NCBI GenBank assembly: GCA_035293565.1
Contig: DATGMP010000105.1
Span: 1-53,529, forward strand
Length of the DNA stretch: 53,529 nt
Direction of reading: 5' to 3'
Origin: DATGMP01 sp035293565
GTDB taxonomy: Bacteria > Pseudomonadota > Alphaproteobacteria > BOG-932 > Roseiterribacteraceae
Made by a program: the position numbers and the translations under genes. Positions 8,155-16,475 of the stretch are shown here, one piece after another; positions within the stretch are counted from its first letter, which is position 1; the number at the start of each line of letters is the position of its first letter. The notes under the pieces are model-generated. The model saw only the letters and a list, made by a program, of their open reading frames with translations. It was not told where the DNA came from and did not search any database.

Positions 8155-9650
8155 CACGCCAAATCGATCCACACGGCTTTCGTCTGCTGATAGCCGCGCA
8201 AACTTTCCAGCCCGCTGTCGCGGCCGTAGCCGCTGTCCTTCACGCCGCCGAAGGGCAGGGCCCAGTGGATCTTGCGGTAGGTGTTGACCCAGACAGCGCC
8301 CGCCTCGATCGCGGCCGCCATGCGGTGCGCTCGCCTGAGACCGTTGGTCCAGAGGCCGCAGACGAGGCCATAGGGCGAATCATTGGCGATCGCGAGCGCC
8401 TCATCCTCGTCCGCAAACGGCATGATGCAGGCGACCGGGCCGAAGATCTCCTCGCGACAGATGCGCGCCTGGTTGCCGAGGCCGGCGAAGAGCGTGGGCT
8501 CGACGAAATAGCCCTGCGCGAAGCGCGAGCCGCTGTCGAACAGCTCGGGCCCGCTGCGGCCGCCGAAGACGAGTTCGCCGCCTTCCGAATGGCCGATCGC
8601 GATATAGTCCTTCACCTTCTGGAATTGGCGGTCGAGCGCGATCGGTCCCATGCCGGTCGCCTTGTCCATGGGATCGCCGACCTTGATGCCGCGCGCGATC
8701 TTCGCGATGCGCTCGATCATCTGCTCATAGATCGGCCGCTGCACCAGGATGCGTGAGCCCGCGACACAGGATTGGCCGGCGGCCGCGGTGAAGACCGCCA
8801 TCGTCGTGACGCCGGTCGCGGCGGCTTCGAGATCGGCGTCGGCGAACACGATGTTTGCCGATTTGCCGCCGAGCTCGAAGGAGAGCGGCTTGATCGCGTC
8901 GGCGGAGCGCCGCGTGATCGCGCGCGCCGTCGCGGTCGAGCCGGTCAGCGTGATCTTGCCGACGCCGGGATGAGCGGAAAGCGCGTCGCCGGCCGTCGTG
9001 CCGAGACCGGCGACGACATTCACGACGCCGGGCGGGAATCCCGCTTCGGCGAAGAGACGGGCGGCGGCGAGCACCGAGCAGGAGGCTGTTTCAGCCGGTT
9101 TCACGACCACCGTGTTCCCCGCGGCAAGCGCGGCGCCGACCTTGGCGGCAAAGACCGAGATCGGCGAGTTCCAGGGGATGACGATGCCGATCACGCCGAT
9201 CGGCTCGCGGCGGATATAGTTGAGGCTGGCCGGTGAGATCTCGACGGTTTCGCCATGCAGCTTGTCGGCCGCACCCGCCCAGTAATGGAACATCTGCGTC
9301 ACCGCGGGCACGTCGGCGGTGCTCGTTTCCGCGAACGGCTTGCCGTTGTCGCGAGTCTCGATGGCGGCGAGCTCCACGACATGCGCGGCGATCAGCTCGC
9401 CAACGCGCCGGAGCAACGACGCGCGTTGCATCGCCGGCATCTTGCGCCAGGGTCCGCGGAATGCTCGCCGGGCGGCATCCACCGCCTCATCGATATCGGC
9501 AGCGCTCCCGGCGGGGATCTGTGCCCACACTTTGGCCGTTGCCGGATCGACGCTGTCCAACCATTCATTGGACCGTGCCGGCTGTTGTTTGCCGTCGATG
9601 ACGTTGAAGAATCGCGCGACGCCGTCACGCTCGTCGTAAAGTCCCGCCAT
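8154..9650 (-). CDS. Aldehyde dehydrogenase, NAD(P)-dependent
   Basis: A 498-residue member of the aldehyde dehydrogenase superfamily. The cofactor segment IPWNSPISVFAAKVGAALAAGNTVVVKPAE, the general base in LSFELGGKSANIVFADAD (E259) and the nucleophile in AAGQSCVAGSRI (C295) are all present and properly spaced. The C-terminal EEIFGPVACIMPF and FGGVKDSGYGRDSG are also typical. It oxidises an aldehyde to a carboxylic acid in the cytoplasm. The stop overlaps the P450 start, so the two products are made together. Length is normal. It is divergent from the small exported protein gene at 9901, with 250 bases between them. Confidence 0.93.
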   Translation of the reverse strand: MAGLYDERDGVARFFNVIDGKQQPARSNEWLDSVDPATAKVWAQIPAGSAADIDEAVDAARRAFRGPWRKMPAMQRASLLRRVGELIAAHVVELAAIETRDNGKPFAETSTADVPAVTQMFHYWAGAADKLHGETVEISPASLNYIRREPIGVIGIVIPWNSPISVFAAKVGAALAAGNTVVVKPAETASCSVLAAARLFAEAGFPPGVVNVVAGLGTTAGDALSAHPGVGKITLTGSTATARAITRRSADAIKPLSFELGGKSANIVFADADLEAAATGVTTMAVFTAAAGQSCVAGSRILVQRPIYEQMIERIAKIARGIKVGDPMDKATGMGPIALDRQFQKVKDYIAIGHSEGGELVFGGRSGPELFDSGSRFAQGYFVEPTLFAGLGNQARICREEIFGPVACIMPFADEDEALAIANDSPYGLVCGLWTNGLRRAHRMAAAIEAGAVWVNTYRKIHWALPFGGVKDSGYGRDSGLESLRGYQQTKAVWIDLA

Positions 9651-9900
9651 GTGCGCTTCCGTTGTTATGCTTCACCGAATTATGGCAGCCAGCGCGCCCC
9701 AGTCAAACGCTTGTTAGGCTGATCCTGCGTCGGTTGCGGCGCTTCTGGTGGAAAAAATTAACCATCTATCAAGCAACACCGGGGAAAATGGTGGAGGCTT
9801 GTGCAGTACCGTCGGGTCCCGGGGAAGGATCCCCATGCGCCGCGCAACGCGCGAAGCGGTGGCACCAATTCGTCGAACAACCAATCGGGAGCACAATAAA

Positions 9901-10155
9901 ATGAAGTTTCGCACTCTGGGTGCCGTCCTTCCTCTGGCGGCGATGTTCGTTCTATCCGCACCCACCTTCGCGGCCACCGGGCTGTTCGCGACGGAAGATG
10001 CGGCGCAGCAATCCTGCGGCTCGGACGAGGTGGTCTGGGTCGATCTGGATCGCGGCAAGTTCTACGGCAAGAGCGCCGGCGACTACGGCAAGGGCGGCAA
10101 TGGCGGTTACACCTGCCAGAAGGCCGCCAAGCTGCAATATCGCGAAGCGCACTAA
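9901..10155 (+). CDS. Small exported protein with two cysteines
   Basis: An 84-residue protein starting MKFRTLGAVLPLAAMFVLSAPTFA, a clear Sec signal peptide with cleavage likely after AFA-A around residue 24-25. The mature part has CGSDEVVWVDLDRGKFYGK, YGKGGNGGYTCQKAA and no further domain. Two cysteines are placed to form one disulfide. From memory this matches a short periplasmic protein family common in alphaproteobacteria, with a C-x(4)-VVWV...Y-G...G-x-Y-x-C pattern and unknown role. The internal ATG at 9901 was chosen over the longer frame because the signal peptide begins there and GGGAG stands upstream. A strong terminator follows at 10181. Confidence 0.85.
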   Translation: MKFRTLGAVLPLAAMFVLSAPTFAATGLFATEDAAQQSCGSDEVVWVDLDRGKFYGKSAGDYGKGGNGGYTCQKAAKLQYREAH

Positions 10156-10180
10156 GCCTTCCGGAAAGTCACTACCGGTG

Positions 10181-10205
10181 AAGGGCGGCCCAAATGGCCG
10201 CCCTT
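10181..10205 (+). terminator. Intrinsic terminator after the small exported protein
   Basis: A perfect 10-bp inverted repeat AAGGGCGGCC / GGCCGCCCTT encloses a five-base loop, followed by TGTCGTTTG. It lies 25 bases after the stop of the small exported protein and ends that short transcript. The T-run is weak. Confidence 0.75.
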
Positions 10206-10261
10206 TGTCGTTTGGGCTCGCCGGGATAGCATGCGCCAACCGACTTGATGGGAGGAGTGCC

Positions 10262-10966
10262 ATGCTGGGGACGGCGTCGCGAACCCTGTTCGTCGTCCAG
10301 GCCGATCCGCCGGCCGGGAGGGTGGAGGAATTTCAACGCTGGTATGACGAAGTCCACGGGCCCGATGCGCTCAAGATGGGCTCCTTCACACGCATGTGCC
10401 GCTATCGTGCAGTCGGGCCGGGGCAGGCGACTGCGCCCTTCCTGGCGTTGTGGGAGGGCAATTATGCCGACGAGGCACAGGCTTGGGGCTATATCCGGCC
10501 GCGCGCCCACAAGCTGAACGATTCGGGCAGGGTGGGCGACATTGCGAGCCCTCGCTTCGCGCTGATGACCTTCTTGGTGAATGCGAGCGGCGGGCCGGGT
10601 CCTCGGCCGCGCGCTTTGACCACCGTGCAGAACGATTGGCGCGAGGCCGCCGGCGCGGCGCCCGCGGAGGCATGGTGGAAAAAGGCAGGGCTCGATGCCG
10701 CGCCGGCATCGATTGCGCGCTTTCTCTATACGAGTGACCCGGCGGGAAAGGGCGCCGGGTATCATCTCGCGATCTTTGAGCAGGATTGCTCGCCTGCCGA
10801 AGCCGCAAAGGCTTGGGCGCAGGTCGGAGCGCCGGGCTCGTCGCCCGCGCCAGCCTATCGGACCATCTTCACCGATCCCAACGCACCCGTCGCGGAAATC
10901 CAGGACGCGCGGCCACGTGCCGAGGCGTGGGTCATGCATTGGGAGCCGCTTACGGTGCAACCCTGA
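10262..10966 (+). CDS. EthD-like / tandem ferredoxin-fold protein of unknown function
   Basis: A 234-residue cytoplasmic protein. Its first half, starting RTLFVVQADPPAGRVEEFQRWYDEVHGPDALKM, has the look of EthD/ABM-type dimeric alpha-beta-barrel proteins, and the second half repeats a similar strand-helix pattern (FLYTSDPAGKGAGYHLAIFEQD). I infer a tandem ferredoxin-like fold. Such proteins often assist oxidation of aromatic or ether substrates, but no catalytic residues can be assigned. GGGAGG precedes the ATG at a good distance. The stop runs into the start region of the Gfo/Idh/MocA gene, so the two probably form an operon. Confidence 0.75.
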   Translation: MLGTASRTLFVVQADPPAGRVEEFQRWYDEVHGPDALKMGSFTRMCRYRAVGPGQATAPFLALWEGNYADEAQAWGYIRPRAHKLNDSGRVGDIASPRFALMTFLVNASGGPGPRPRALTTVQNDWREAAGAAPAEAWWKKAGLDAAPASIARFLYTSDPAGKGAGYHLAIFEQDCSPAEAAKAWAQVGAPGSSPAPAYRTIFTDPNAPVAEIQDARPRAEAWVMHWEPLTVQP

Positions 10967-11955
10967 CGCTGAGGCTCGGAATCTTCGGCGCTGCGGCCAT
11001 CGCGCCCACGGCCCTGATCGCTCCCGCCCGCGCGCTGGCGGGCCAGGTATCCGTGACCGCGGTCGCGGCGCGCTCGGCCGAGCGCGCGCGGGCTTTTGCC
11101 GCCAAACATGGCGTTGCGCGCGCCTATGACGGCTATGATGCGCTGATCGCAGATCCCGAGATTGACGCGCTGTATAATCCGCTGCCCAACGGGCTGCACG
11201 GCGTCTGGACGATCAAGGCGCTCGAGGCCGGCAAGCATGTGCTCTGCGAGAAGCCGATCGCCGCCAATGCCGACGAGGCGCAGGCGATGGTCGATGCCGC
11301 CAAGGCGAACGGCCGCGTGCTGATGGAGGCGTTTCACTATCGCTACCACCCGCTCGCGCGACGGATGGCGGACATCGTCGCGAGCGGCGAGCTCGGCACG
11401 ATCGGCGAGATCCGCACCGCGATGTGCTTCCCGCTGCCCGTCTTCTCCAACATCCGATACAATTTCGCGCTGGCGGGCGGCGCGACGATGGATGCCGGGT
11501 GCTACGCGATCCACATGGCGCGGCTGCTGGGCGGCGGCGAGCCGGAGGTGCTGTCGGCGAACGCCAAGCTGCGCGACGCGAATATCGACCGCGCCATGGA
11601 TGTGACGCTGCGTTTCCCATCGGGCGCGATCGGCCGTGTCGTCGTCTCGATGTGGTCGATGAAGCTTCTCGACATTTCCGCGCGCGTCACCGGCAGCGAC
11701 GGCGAGATGCGCGTTTTTAATCCGGTGATGCCGCAGGCTTATCATCGCCTCACCGTGCGCACCGGCAAAGGCAAACGCACCGAAAATCTCGGCCGCCGCC
11801 CGAGCTATCTCTACCAGCTCGAAGCCTTCGCCGCCGCCTGCGCCGGCGGTCCTGCGCCGATTACGTCAGGTGACGATGGGGTGGCGAACATGAAGGTGAT
11901 CGATGCAGCCTATCGCGCGGCGGGACTGCCGGTGCGGCAGCCGACGCGCTCGTAG
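10963..11955 (+). CDS. Gfo/Idh/MocA-family oxidoreductase (non-ATG start)
   Basis: A complete NAD(P)-dependent dehydrogenase of the Gfo/Idh/MocA family. It has the Rossmann start LRLGIFGAAAIAPTAL, then ALYNPLPNGLHG, the cofactor/catalytic motif HVLCEKPIAAN, and EAFHYRYHPLARRM. The C-terminal half has the open beta-sheet with MDAGCYAIHMARLLGG. No ATG lies at the start of the fold. The nearest upstream ATG, at 10786, is deep inside the previous gene. Candidate starts are CTG 10963, TTG 10939 and GTG 10927. I placed the start at CTG 10963, which overlaps the preceding stop. This is uncertain. Substrate unknown; a polyol, sugar or cyclic dihydrodiol are all possible. Confidence 0.82.
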   Translation: MTLRLGIFGAAAIAPTALIAPARALAGQVSVTAVAARSAERARAFAAKHGVARAYDGYDALIADPEIDALYNPLPNGLHGVWTIKALEAGKHVLCEKPIAANADEAQAMVDAAKANGRVLMEAFHYRYHPLARRMADIVASGELGTIGEIRTAMCFPLPVFSNIRYNFALAGGATMDAGCYAIHMARLLGGGEPEVLSANAKLRDANIDRAMDVTLRFPSGAIGRVVVSMWSMKLLDISARVTGSDGEMRVFNPVMPQAYHRLTVRTGKGKRTENLGRRPSYLYQLEAFAAACAGGPAPITSGDDGVANMKVIDAAYRAAGLPVRQPTRS

Positions 11956-11961
11956 CGCAAT

Positions 11962-12092
11962 CCCTCTCCGGCCCCTTTTGGGGGCGGAGAGCACTGGGTG
12001 AGGTCGCGGCGGCGCGCAGCCCGCGCACTCTCATCGAAGAGGCTGAGCCACCGGCCTTACCCTGCCGTCTTCCCCCTAAAGGGTGGAGAGGG
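11962..12092. repeat. Palindromic intergenic repeat, convergent junction
   Basis: CCCTCTCC at 11962 is answered by GGAGAGGG at 12085, and the left part itself folds as CTCTCC-GGCCCC-TTTT-GGGGG-C-GGAGAG. It lies between the convergent dehydrogenase and LysR genes and reaches into the LysR 3' end. A related hairpin is at 16974. It probably doubles as a bidirectional terminator. Confidence 0.65.
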
Positions 12093-13067
12093 TTCTGCGC
12101 ACAGTCCATTGGCTACTCTTCGAAACAATCCCCTCAGCCACACCAACGCAGGCTGGGCGCCCAGGCTCTTGTGCCAGAGGGCGGAGATGTCGAAGGGCTG
12201 GGCCGCATAGGGCGGCGGGAAGGATTTGAGCTTGTAGCGCTTCGCATAAGCAGCCGCGAGGCGCGACGGCAGCAGCGCGGCGATATCGGAGCCGCCGACG
12301 AACATCGGCGCGGCGAGCCCGTTCGGGATGGTGAGGCCGATGCGGCGCTTCATGCCGCGCTGGGCGAAGGCGCGTTCCAGCGCCTCGGCGTCGTCGCGGA
12401 TCACGCGGCGCTCGAGCCCGTGCTCGGAAACGACGCCGTCGACAGCCTCGTCATCCTCGTCCGGCGCGATAATGAGATGCGGTAGCTCGACGAGCTGACC
12501 AAGAGTCAGCTGCTTCTGGGCGAAGGGATGGTCGGCCGACAGGGTCCAGACCATGCTGTCGCTGAACAGGATCTCGGATTCGAAACGCTCCGGGATTCGC
12601 CGGAAGCCGCCCAGCGCCAGATCCGCCCGGCCGGCGTCGACATCCTCGACAATGCGGCCGAGCGGCGGCCGCACGCGTAGTTCCGCGTTGGGCGCCTCGG
12701 TACGAAACAGCGCACTCACGCCCGGCAGCAGCACCGCGCCGACATAATCACCGCAGATGATCGTGAATTGCCGCTCGGTCTTGGCGGGATCGAACTCGGT
12801 CGCGACGAGCGCGAGCTGCAACTGGAGCAATCCCTGCCGCACGCTCGGCGCAATCTCGGCCGCGCGCGGCGTGGGCCGGATGCCGCTCGGTCCGCGCAGG
12901 AACAGCTCGTCGGAAAGCAAATAGCGCAACCGGTTGAGCGCGTGGCTCACGGCCGACGGCGTCACGCCCAGCCGCGCGGCGGCGCGTGTGACGCTCCGCT
13001 CCTCCATTAGCGCGTCGAACACCCGGAGCAGGTTGAGATCGAGCGAACCGAATTGAATCTGGCTCAA
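12057..13067 (-). CDS. LysR-family transcriptional regulator
   Basis: A 336-residue LysR-type regulator. The N-terminal winged helix-turn-helix spans about residues 8-66 (DLNLLRVFDALMEERSVTRAAARLG, then TPSAVSHALNRLR). The rest is the periplasmic-binding-protein-like effector domain, ending near VWLRGLFRRVA. It is divergent from the DUF1214 gene with 88 bases between starts, the usual arrangement for a LysR protein that controls its neighbour. The last dozen residues (EPSPPFRGKTAG) are encoded by the intergenic repeat, so the reading frame has been extended through inserted repeat DNA. Inducer unknown; a substrate or intermediate of the adjacent 13-20 kb module is the natural guess. Confidence 0.93.
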   Translation of the reverse strand: MSQIQFGSLDLNLLRVFDALMEERSVTRAAARLGVTPSAVSHALNRLRYLLSDELFLRGPSGIRPTPRAAEIAPSVRQGLLQLQLALVATEFDPAKTERQFTIICGDYVGAVLLPGVSALFRTEAPNAELRVRPPLGRIVEDVDAGRADLALGGFRRIPERFESEILFSDSMVWTLSADHPFAQKQLTLGQLVELPHLIIAPDEDDEAVDGVVSEHGLERRVIRDDAEALERAFAQRGMKRRIGLTIPNGLAAPMFVGGSDIAALLPSRLAAAYAKRYKLKSFPPPYAAQPFDISALWHKSLGAQPALVWLRGLFRRVANGLCAEPSPPFRGKTAG

Positions 13068-13087
13068 TTTGTCCTTGACGAATTCTC

Positions 13088-13134
13088 ATTCGAATCATGC
13101 CGCGCCCAGGCTTAGAAGGGAAGGGAATTCGAAT
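13088..13134. promoter_or_regulatory. Paired ATTCGAAT palindromes in the LysR/DUF1214 divergent promoter
   Basis: The palindrome ATTCGAAT occurs at 13088-13095 and again at 13127-13134, 39 bases apart, each near a GAATTC. They fill the intergenic region between the divergent lysR and DUF1214 starts. These are candidate LysR recognition and activation sites. Sequence seen; function inferred. Confidence 0.5.
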
Positions 13135-13155
13135 TTATGGAGCGGGAGGAAGGCC

Positions 13156-14259
13156 ATGGCCGAGATGAGCGAGCACGAACAGCGGGTGATGGACGGGCGC
13201 GCCTGGAATGATTTCTGCGACAGCCTGAAGGCGGCCGGACAGACGATCTTCCGGCCGGAGGCGTCGGCGACGGTGCTCGATCGGGCCGAGGGCTGGCGCT
13301 GGCTGACGCGGCTCACGCGCGCCGCGCTCGACATGGCGGTGGAATATTCCGACCCTGATTTTCCGGGCTTCTATGCGCTCTCCAACCAGACGATCCGGAT
13401 CGGCGCCGACAATCCCGACAACACCTACTTCAACGCCACGATCTCGCCCGACCGCGAGTACAAGATCACCGGCACGCGCGGCAGCGCGCCCTATCTCACC
13501 TTCGGTTCGAAGGCCAATCGCTACGCGGTCGACGGTACCATGGCGACGACCGGAGAGATCAACGCCAAGGACATGGACATCAATCCGGACGGGACCTTCG
13601 AGATCATCGTCAGCCAGAAGCCGCATAACAGGAACTGGCTGAAGCTCGCTCCGGATTCGACGATGATCATCGGTCGCGAGACCTTCCTCGACCGCAAGAC
13701 CGAGATCCCCTGCAAGATCAAGATCGAGGCGATCGACGGCCCCAAGGCGCCGCCGCCGCTGACGGCCAAGAAGCTCGACACCGACCTGCAGGCCGCGGCC
13801 AAATGGGTACAGGGCACGGCCAAGACCTTCGCGGACTGGTCGGCGCTCTTCAAGCAGCGGCCGAACGAGTTGCCACCTATCCATCAGAAGATGTCGATCG
13901 ACGGCGGCGGCGATCCGAACATCCGATATTACCACGGCTATTGGGAGTTGGCGGAAGACGAGGCGCTCGTCATCGAGAGCAAGGTGCCCGAGTGCGTCTT
14001 CTGGAACTTCCAGCTCGACAATTACTGGATGGAGTCGCTGGAATATCGCTGGCTGCCCGTCTGGGTGAACAAGCACAGCGCTAAATACAATCCCGACGGC
14101 AGCGTCACGATCGTCGTCGCGGAAAAAGATCCGGGCGTCGGCAATTTCATCTATACGGATCACCACCGGACGGGCACGATGCTGCTCCGCTGGGTCAGCG
14201 CCACCAGCGACCCGCAGCCGCAATGCCGGGTCGTGAAGGTGGCGAGTTTGATGAAATAG
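13156..14259 (+). CDS. DUF1214 domain protein
   Basis: A 367-residue protein with the DUF1214 signature in its C-terminal half. YYHGYWELAEDEALVIESKVPECVFWNFQLDNYW, then NPDGSVTIVVAEKDPGVGNFIYT and HRTGTMLLRW follow the family pattern. No signal peptide is apparent. GGGAGGA stands ideally before the ATG at 13156; the frame is open further upstream but lacks a better start. DUF1214 proteins are common beside catabolic genes, but their reaction is not established. As the first gene behind the LysR-controlled promoter it is likely central to the module's unknown pathway. A dispersed repeat separates it from the sulfotransferase gene. Confidence 0.85.
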   Translation: MAEMSEHEQRVMDGRAWNDFCDSLKAAGQTIFRPEASATVLDRAEGWRWLTRLTRAALDMAVEYSDPDFPGFYALSNQTIRIGADNPDNTYFNATISPDREYKITGTRGSAPYLTFGSKANRYAVDGTMATTGEINAKDMDINPDGTFEIIVSQKPHNRNWLKLAPDSTMIIGRETFLDRKTEIPCKIKIEAIDGPKAPPPLTAKKLDTDLQAAAKWVQGTAKTFADWSALFKQRPNELPPIHQKMSIDGGGDPNIRYYHGYWELAEDEALVIESKVPECVFWNFQLDNYWMESLEYRWLPVWVNKHSAKYNPDGSVTIVVAEKDPGVGNFIYTDHHRTGTMLLRWVSATSDPQPQCRVVKVASLMK

Positions 14260-14264
14260 GAAGA

Positions 14265-14356
14265 CCCTCCCCTAACCCCTCCCGCGAGGGGAGGGGGATC
14301 TGAAATGCGAGCTCCTCATGTCCCCTCCCCAACGCGGGAGGGGCTAGGGGAGGGGG
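14265..14356. repeat. Dispersed G/C-tract inverted repeat
   Basis: Two arms, 14265-14300 and 14321-14356, are imperfect reverse complements rich in CCCCTCCC / GGGAGGGG, around a 20-base centre. The core GGAGGGGGATCTGA recurs at 38505-38518. It is probably a non-autonomous dispersed repeat and may weaken read-through from the DUF1214 gene. Confidence 0.7.
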
Positions 14357-14383
14357 TTTCGCCGCAAGGGGAATGACGACGAT

Positions 14384-15553
14384 ATGAGCACAACGACGCC
14401 GCCGCTCGAATTCGATGCCCTGATCGCGGAAGCGCGGCGGCGGACGGGCCTCAGCGATTTCGGTTCGGAATGGATCTTCGAGCCGATGCAGGTCCTTTTG
14501 GACTCGATCCATCGCGAAGCGCGGCTCAGCGACACCGGCAAAATGCTGCAAGCCGAGACGATTCTGAACTCGCTGACCTCGCGCCTCAAGACGGTCGAAG
14601 CGGTCAAGCGCAATCCCGAGATCCTGGAAGAGGAGGTCAATGTCGCGGCGACGATCGTGGCGCTCCATCGTACGGGCAGCACGCTGACTCACCGGCTGCT
14701 GTCCAGCGCGCCGTCGATGACCGCGATCGCCTGGTGGGAGTGCCAGTTCTGGGTCCCCTTCGAGGGTGAGGAGCGCGGCAAACCGGTCGCGCGCCGCGCG
14801 GCGGCGCAGGAGAAGCTCGACCTGTGGCTGAAATCGATGCCGGATCTGATGTCGATCCACCCGATGTCGCTCGACCAACCCGATGAGGAGACGACATTGC
14901 TGGAGGCCTCCTTCGTCGGCCTCTCGCCCGAATCCTTCCTCTGGGTTCCGTCCTATGCCGAATGGAGCGCCAAGGCGGACTTCGCGCCCGCTTACGAGGA
15001 TCTGCGCCTCATTCTAAAATATCTTCAGTGGCAGGATCCGGCGCGCGCCGGGAAGAGCTGGGTTCTGAAGACTCCGAGTCATCTGCCTGCGCCGGAGGCG
15101 CTGGCGAACGCCTTCCCGGAATCGCTGATCGTCATGACGCATCGCGATCCCTTGAAGACGACGCCCTCCTTCGCGTCGATGACCTATACGCTGCACACGT
15201 TCCAGTCGAACGAGGTCGATCCTGTCAGGCTCGGCAACCATTGGGCCAAGCGCATCTCGAAGCTGATGGACCGGCTGCTCGACGCCCGGGAGCGCATCGG
15301 CGAGCATCGCTTCGTCGATCTCAAATATGAGGAGCTGGTGAAGGCGCCGCTCGACGCCGCGCGGCTGGTCTATCAGCGCATGGGCCGCGACATGACGGCG
15401 GAAGATGAGGCCGCGATGCGCGCCTGGATGGCGGCCAACGGCCGCGACAATCGCCCCTCGCACCAATACAGCCTCGAGCAGTACGGCCTTTCCGCCGAAC
15501 AGCTGGCGCAGGATTTCAAGAGGTATAGGGAACGGTTCATTTTGCCGGCGTGA
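14384..15553 (+). CDS. Sulfotransferase family protein
   Basis: A 389-residue protein of the PAPS-dependent sulfotransferase superfamily. The 5'-phosphosulfate loop is at residues 95-106 (HRTGSTLTHRLL), and the 3'-phosphate-binding region follows at SLIVMTHRDPLKTTPS. The C-terminus has SHQYSLEQYGLS. It is soluble. It would transfer sulfate from PAPS to a hydroxyl group of a small molecule. Neighbours in the same direction are the DUF1214 gene upstream and the MBL-fold hydrolase 18 bases downstream. Many bacterial members in catabolic clusters have unproven activity. A PAPS supply is encoded at 42-44 kb in this window. Confidence 0.87.
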   Translation: MSTTTPPLEFDALIAEARRRTGLSDFGSEWIFEPMQVLLDSIHREARLSDTGKMLQAETILNSLTSRLKTVEAVKRNPEILEEEVNVAATIVALHRTGSTLTHRLLSSAPSMTAIAWWECQFWVPFEGEERGKPVARRAAAQEKLDLWLKSMPDLMSIHPMSLDQPDEETTLLEASFVGLSPESFLWVPSYAEWSAKADFAPAYEDLRLILKYLQWQDPARAGKSWVLKTPSHLPAPEALANAFPESLIVMTHRDPLKTTPSFASMTYTLHTFQSNEVDPVRLGNHWAKRISKLMDRLLDARERIGEHRFVDLKYEELVKAPLDAARLVYQRMGRDMTAEDEAAMRAWMAANGRDNRPSHQYSLEQYGLSAEQLAQDFKRYRERFILPA

Positions 15554-15571
15554 TTCCACCAGGAGGGAAGC

Positions 15572-16465
15572 TTGAAACGCTTCGGCGAGCTCGAAATTCT
15601 GAAGGTCGTGGAGATGGACGGCATGGCGCTGCCCGCCGATCTTCTCTTTCCCGGGATAACGGCCGAGCAGGTGGCGCGCGGTCGGAAGGCGTTGGGTTCG
15701 CGCTTCGTCGCGTCCGAATCCGACGCGCTCGTCTGGAGCTTTCATTCCTACGTCGTGCGCGCCGGTGGACGGAACATCTTGATCGACACTTGCCACGGCA
15801 ATGACAAGAACCGCCCGCATCCGGTCGAGTACGCCCATATGTGGAAGACAGATTATCTGGGCAATCTCGCGCGCGCGGGTCTGAAGCCGGAGGACATCGA
15901 CATCGTTCTCTGCACGCATCTCCATATCGACCATGTCGGCTGGAATACGCGGCTCGAGGACGGCGAATGGGTGCCGACCTTTCCGAACGCGAAATACCTT
16001 ATGACGCGGCTCGACTATGAGCGCTATGCGACGATCTCTCCGGACGAAGGGCAGGAGGCCGCCGTCGGTTACTGGTCGTTCCAGGACAGCGTGCTGCCGG
16101 TGATGAAGGCCGGACAGGCGGAGCTTATCGAAACCGATCATGTGATCGAGCGCGAGCTCGGTCGCGGCCTCTGGCTCGAAGGCGCGCCGGGCCACACGCC
16201 GGGCAGCGTGCTGATCCATGCCGAAAACAAACAGGGCCATGCGATCTTCTGCGGCGACGCGATTCACCATCCGATCCAGGCGGTCGAGCCGTCGCTGCAT
16301 GTCGCCGGCGAGTTCGACAGCGCACTCGCGATGCGGACTCGCCAACGCGTGCTGGAGAGCTGCGCAGATACTTCGACATTGCTGCTGCCCGCTCATTTCC
16401 CGACGCCCAGCGCCGCGCGCGTCGTGAGCAGCGCGCACGGCCCGCAATTCGCTTTCGACGACTAG
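15572..16465 (+). CDS. MBL-fold metallohydrolase (TTG start)
   Basis: A 297-residue metallo-beta-lactamase-fold hydrolase. The zinc motif CTHLHIDHVGWN gives H116, H118, D120 and H121, and the later APGHTPGSVLIH and CGDAIHHP carry the remaining ligands. The closest functional groups are lactonases and other hydrolases of the same fold. The start is TTG at 15572, supported by AGGAGGGAAGC immediately upstream; no ATG fits. It follows the sulfotransferase gene by 18 bases and is followed by the VOC gene after 10 bases, so all are one operon. A lactone- or ester-opening step is likely. Substrate unknown. Confidence 0.88.
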   Translation: MKRFGELEILKVVEMDGMALPADLLFPGITAEQVARGRKALGSRFVASESDALVWSFHSYVVRAGGRNILIDTCHGNDKNRPHPVEYAHMWKTDYLGNLARAGLKPEDIDIVLCTHLHIDHVGWNTRLEDGEWVPTFPNAKYLMTRLDYERYATISPDEGQEAAVGYWSFQDSVLPVMKAGQAELIETDHVIERELGRGLWLEGAPGHTPGSVLIHAENKQGHAIFCGDAIHHPIQAVEPSLHVAGEFDSALAMRTRQRVLESCADTSTLLLPAHFPTPSAARVVSSAHGPQFAFDD

Positions 16466-16475
16466 GGAGACCGCA

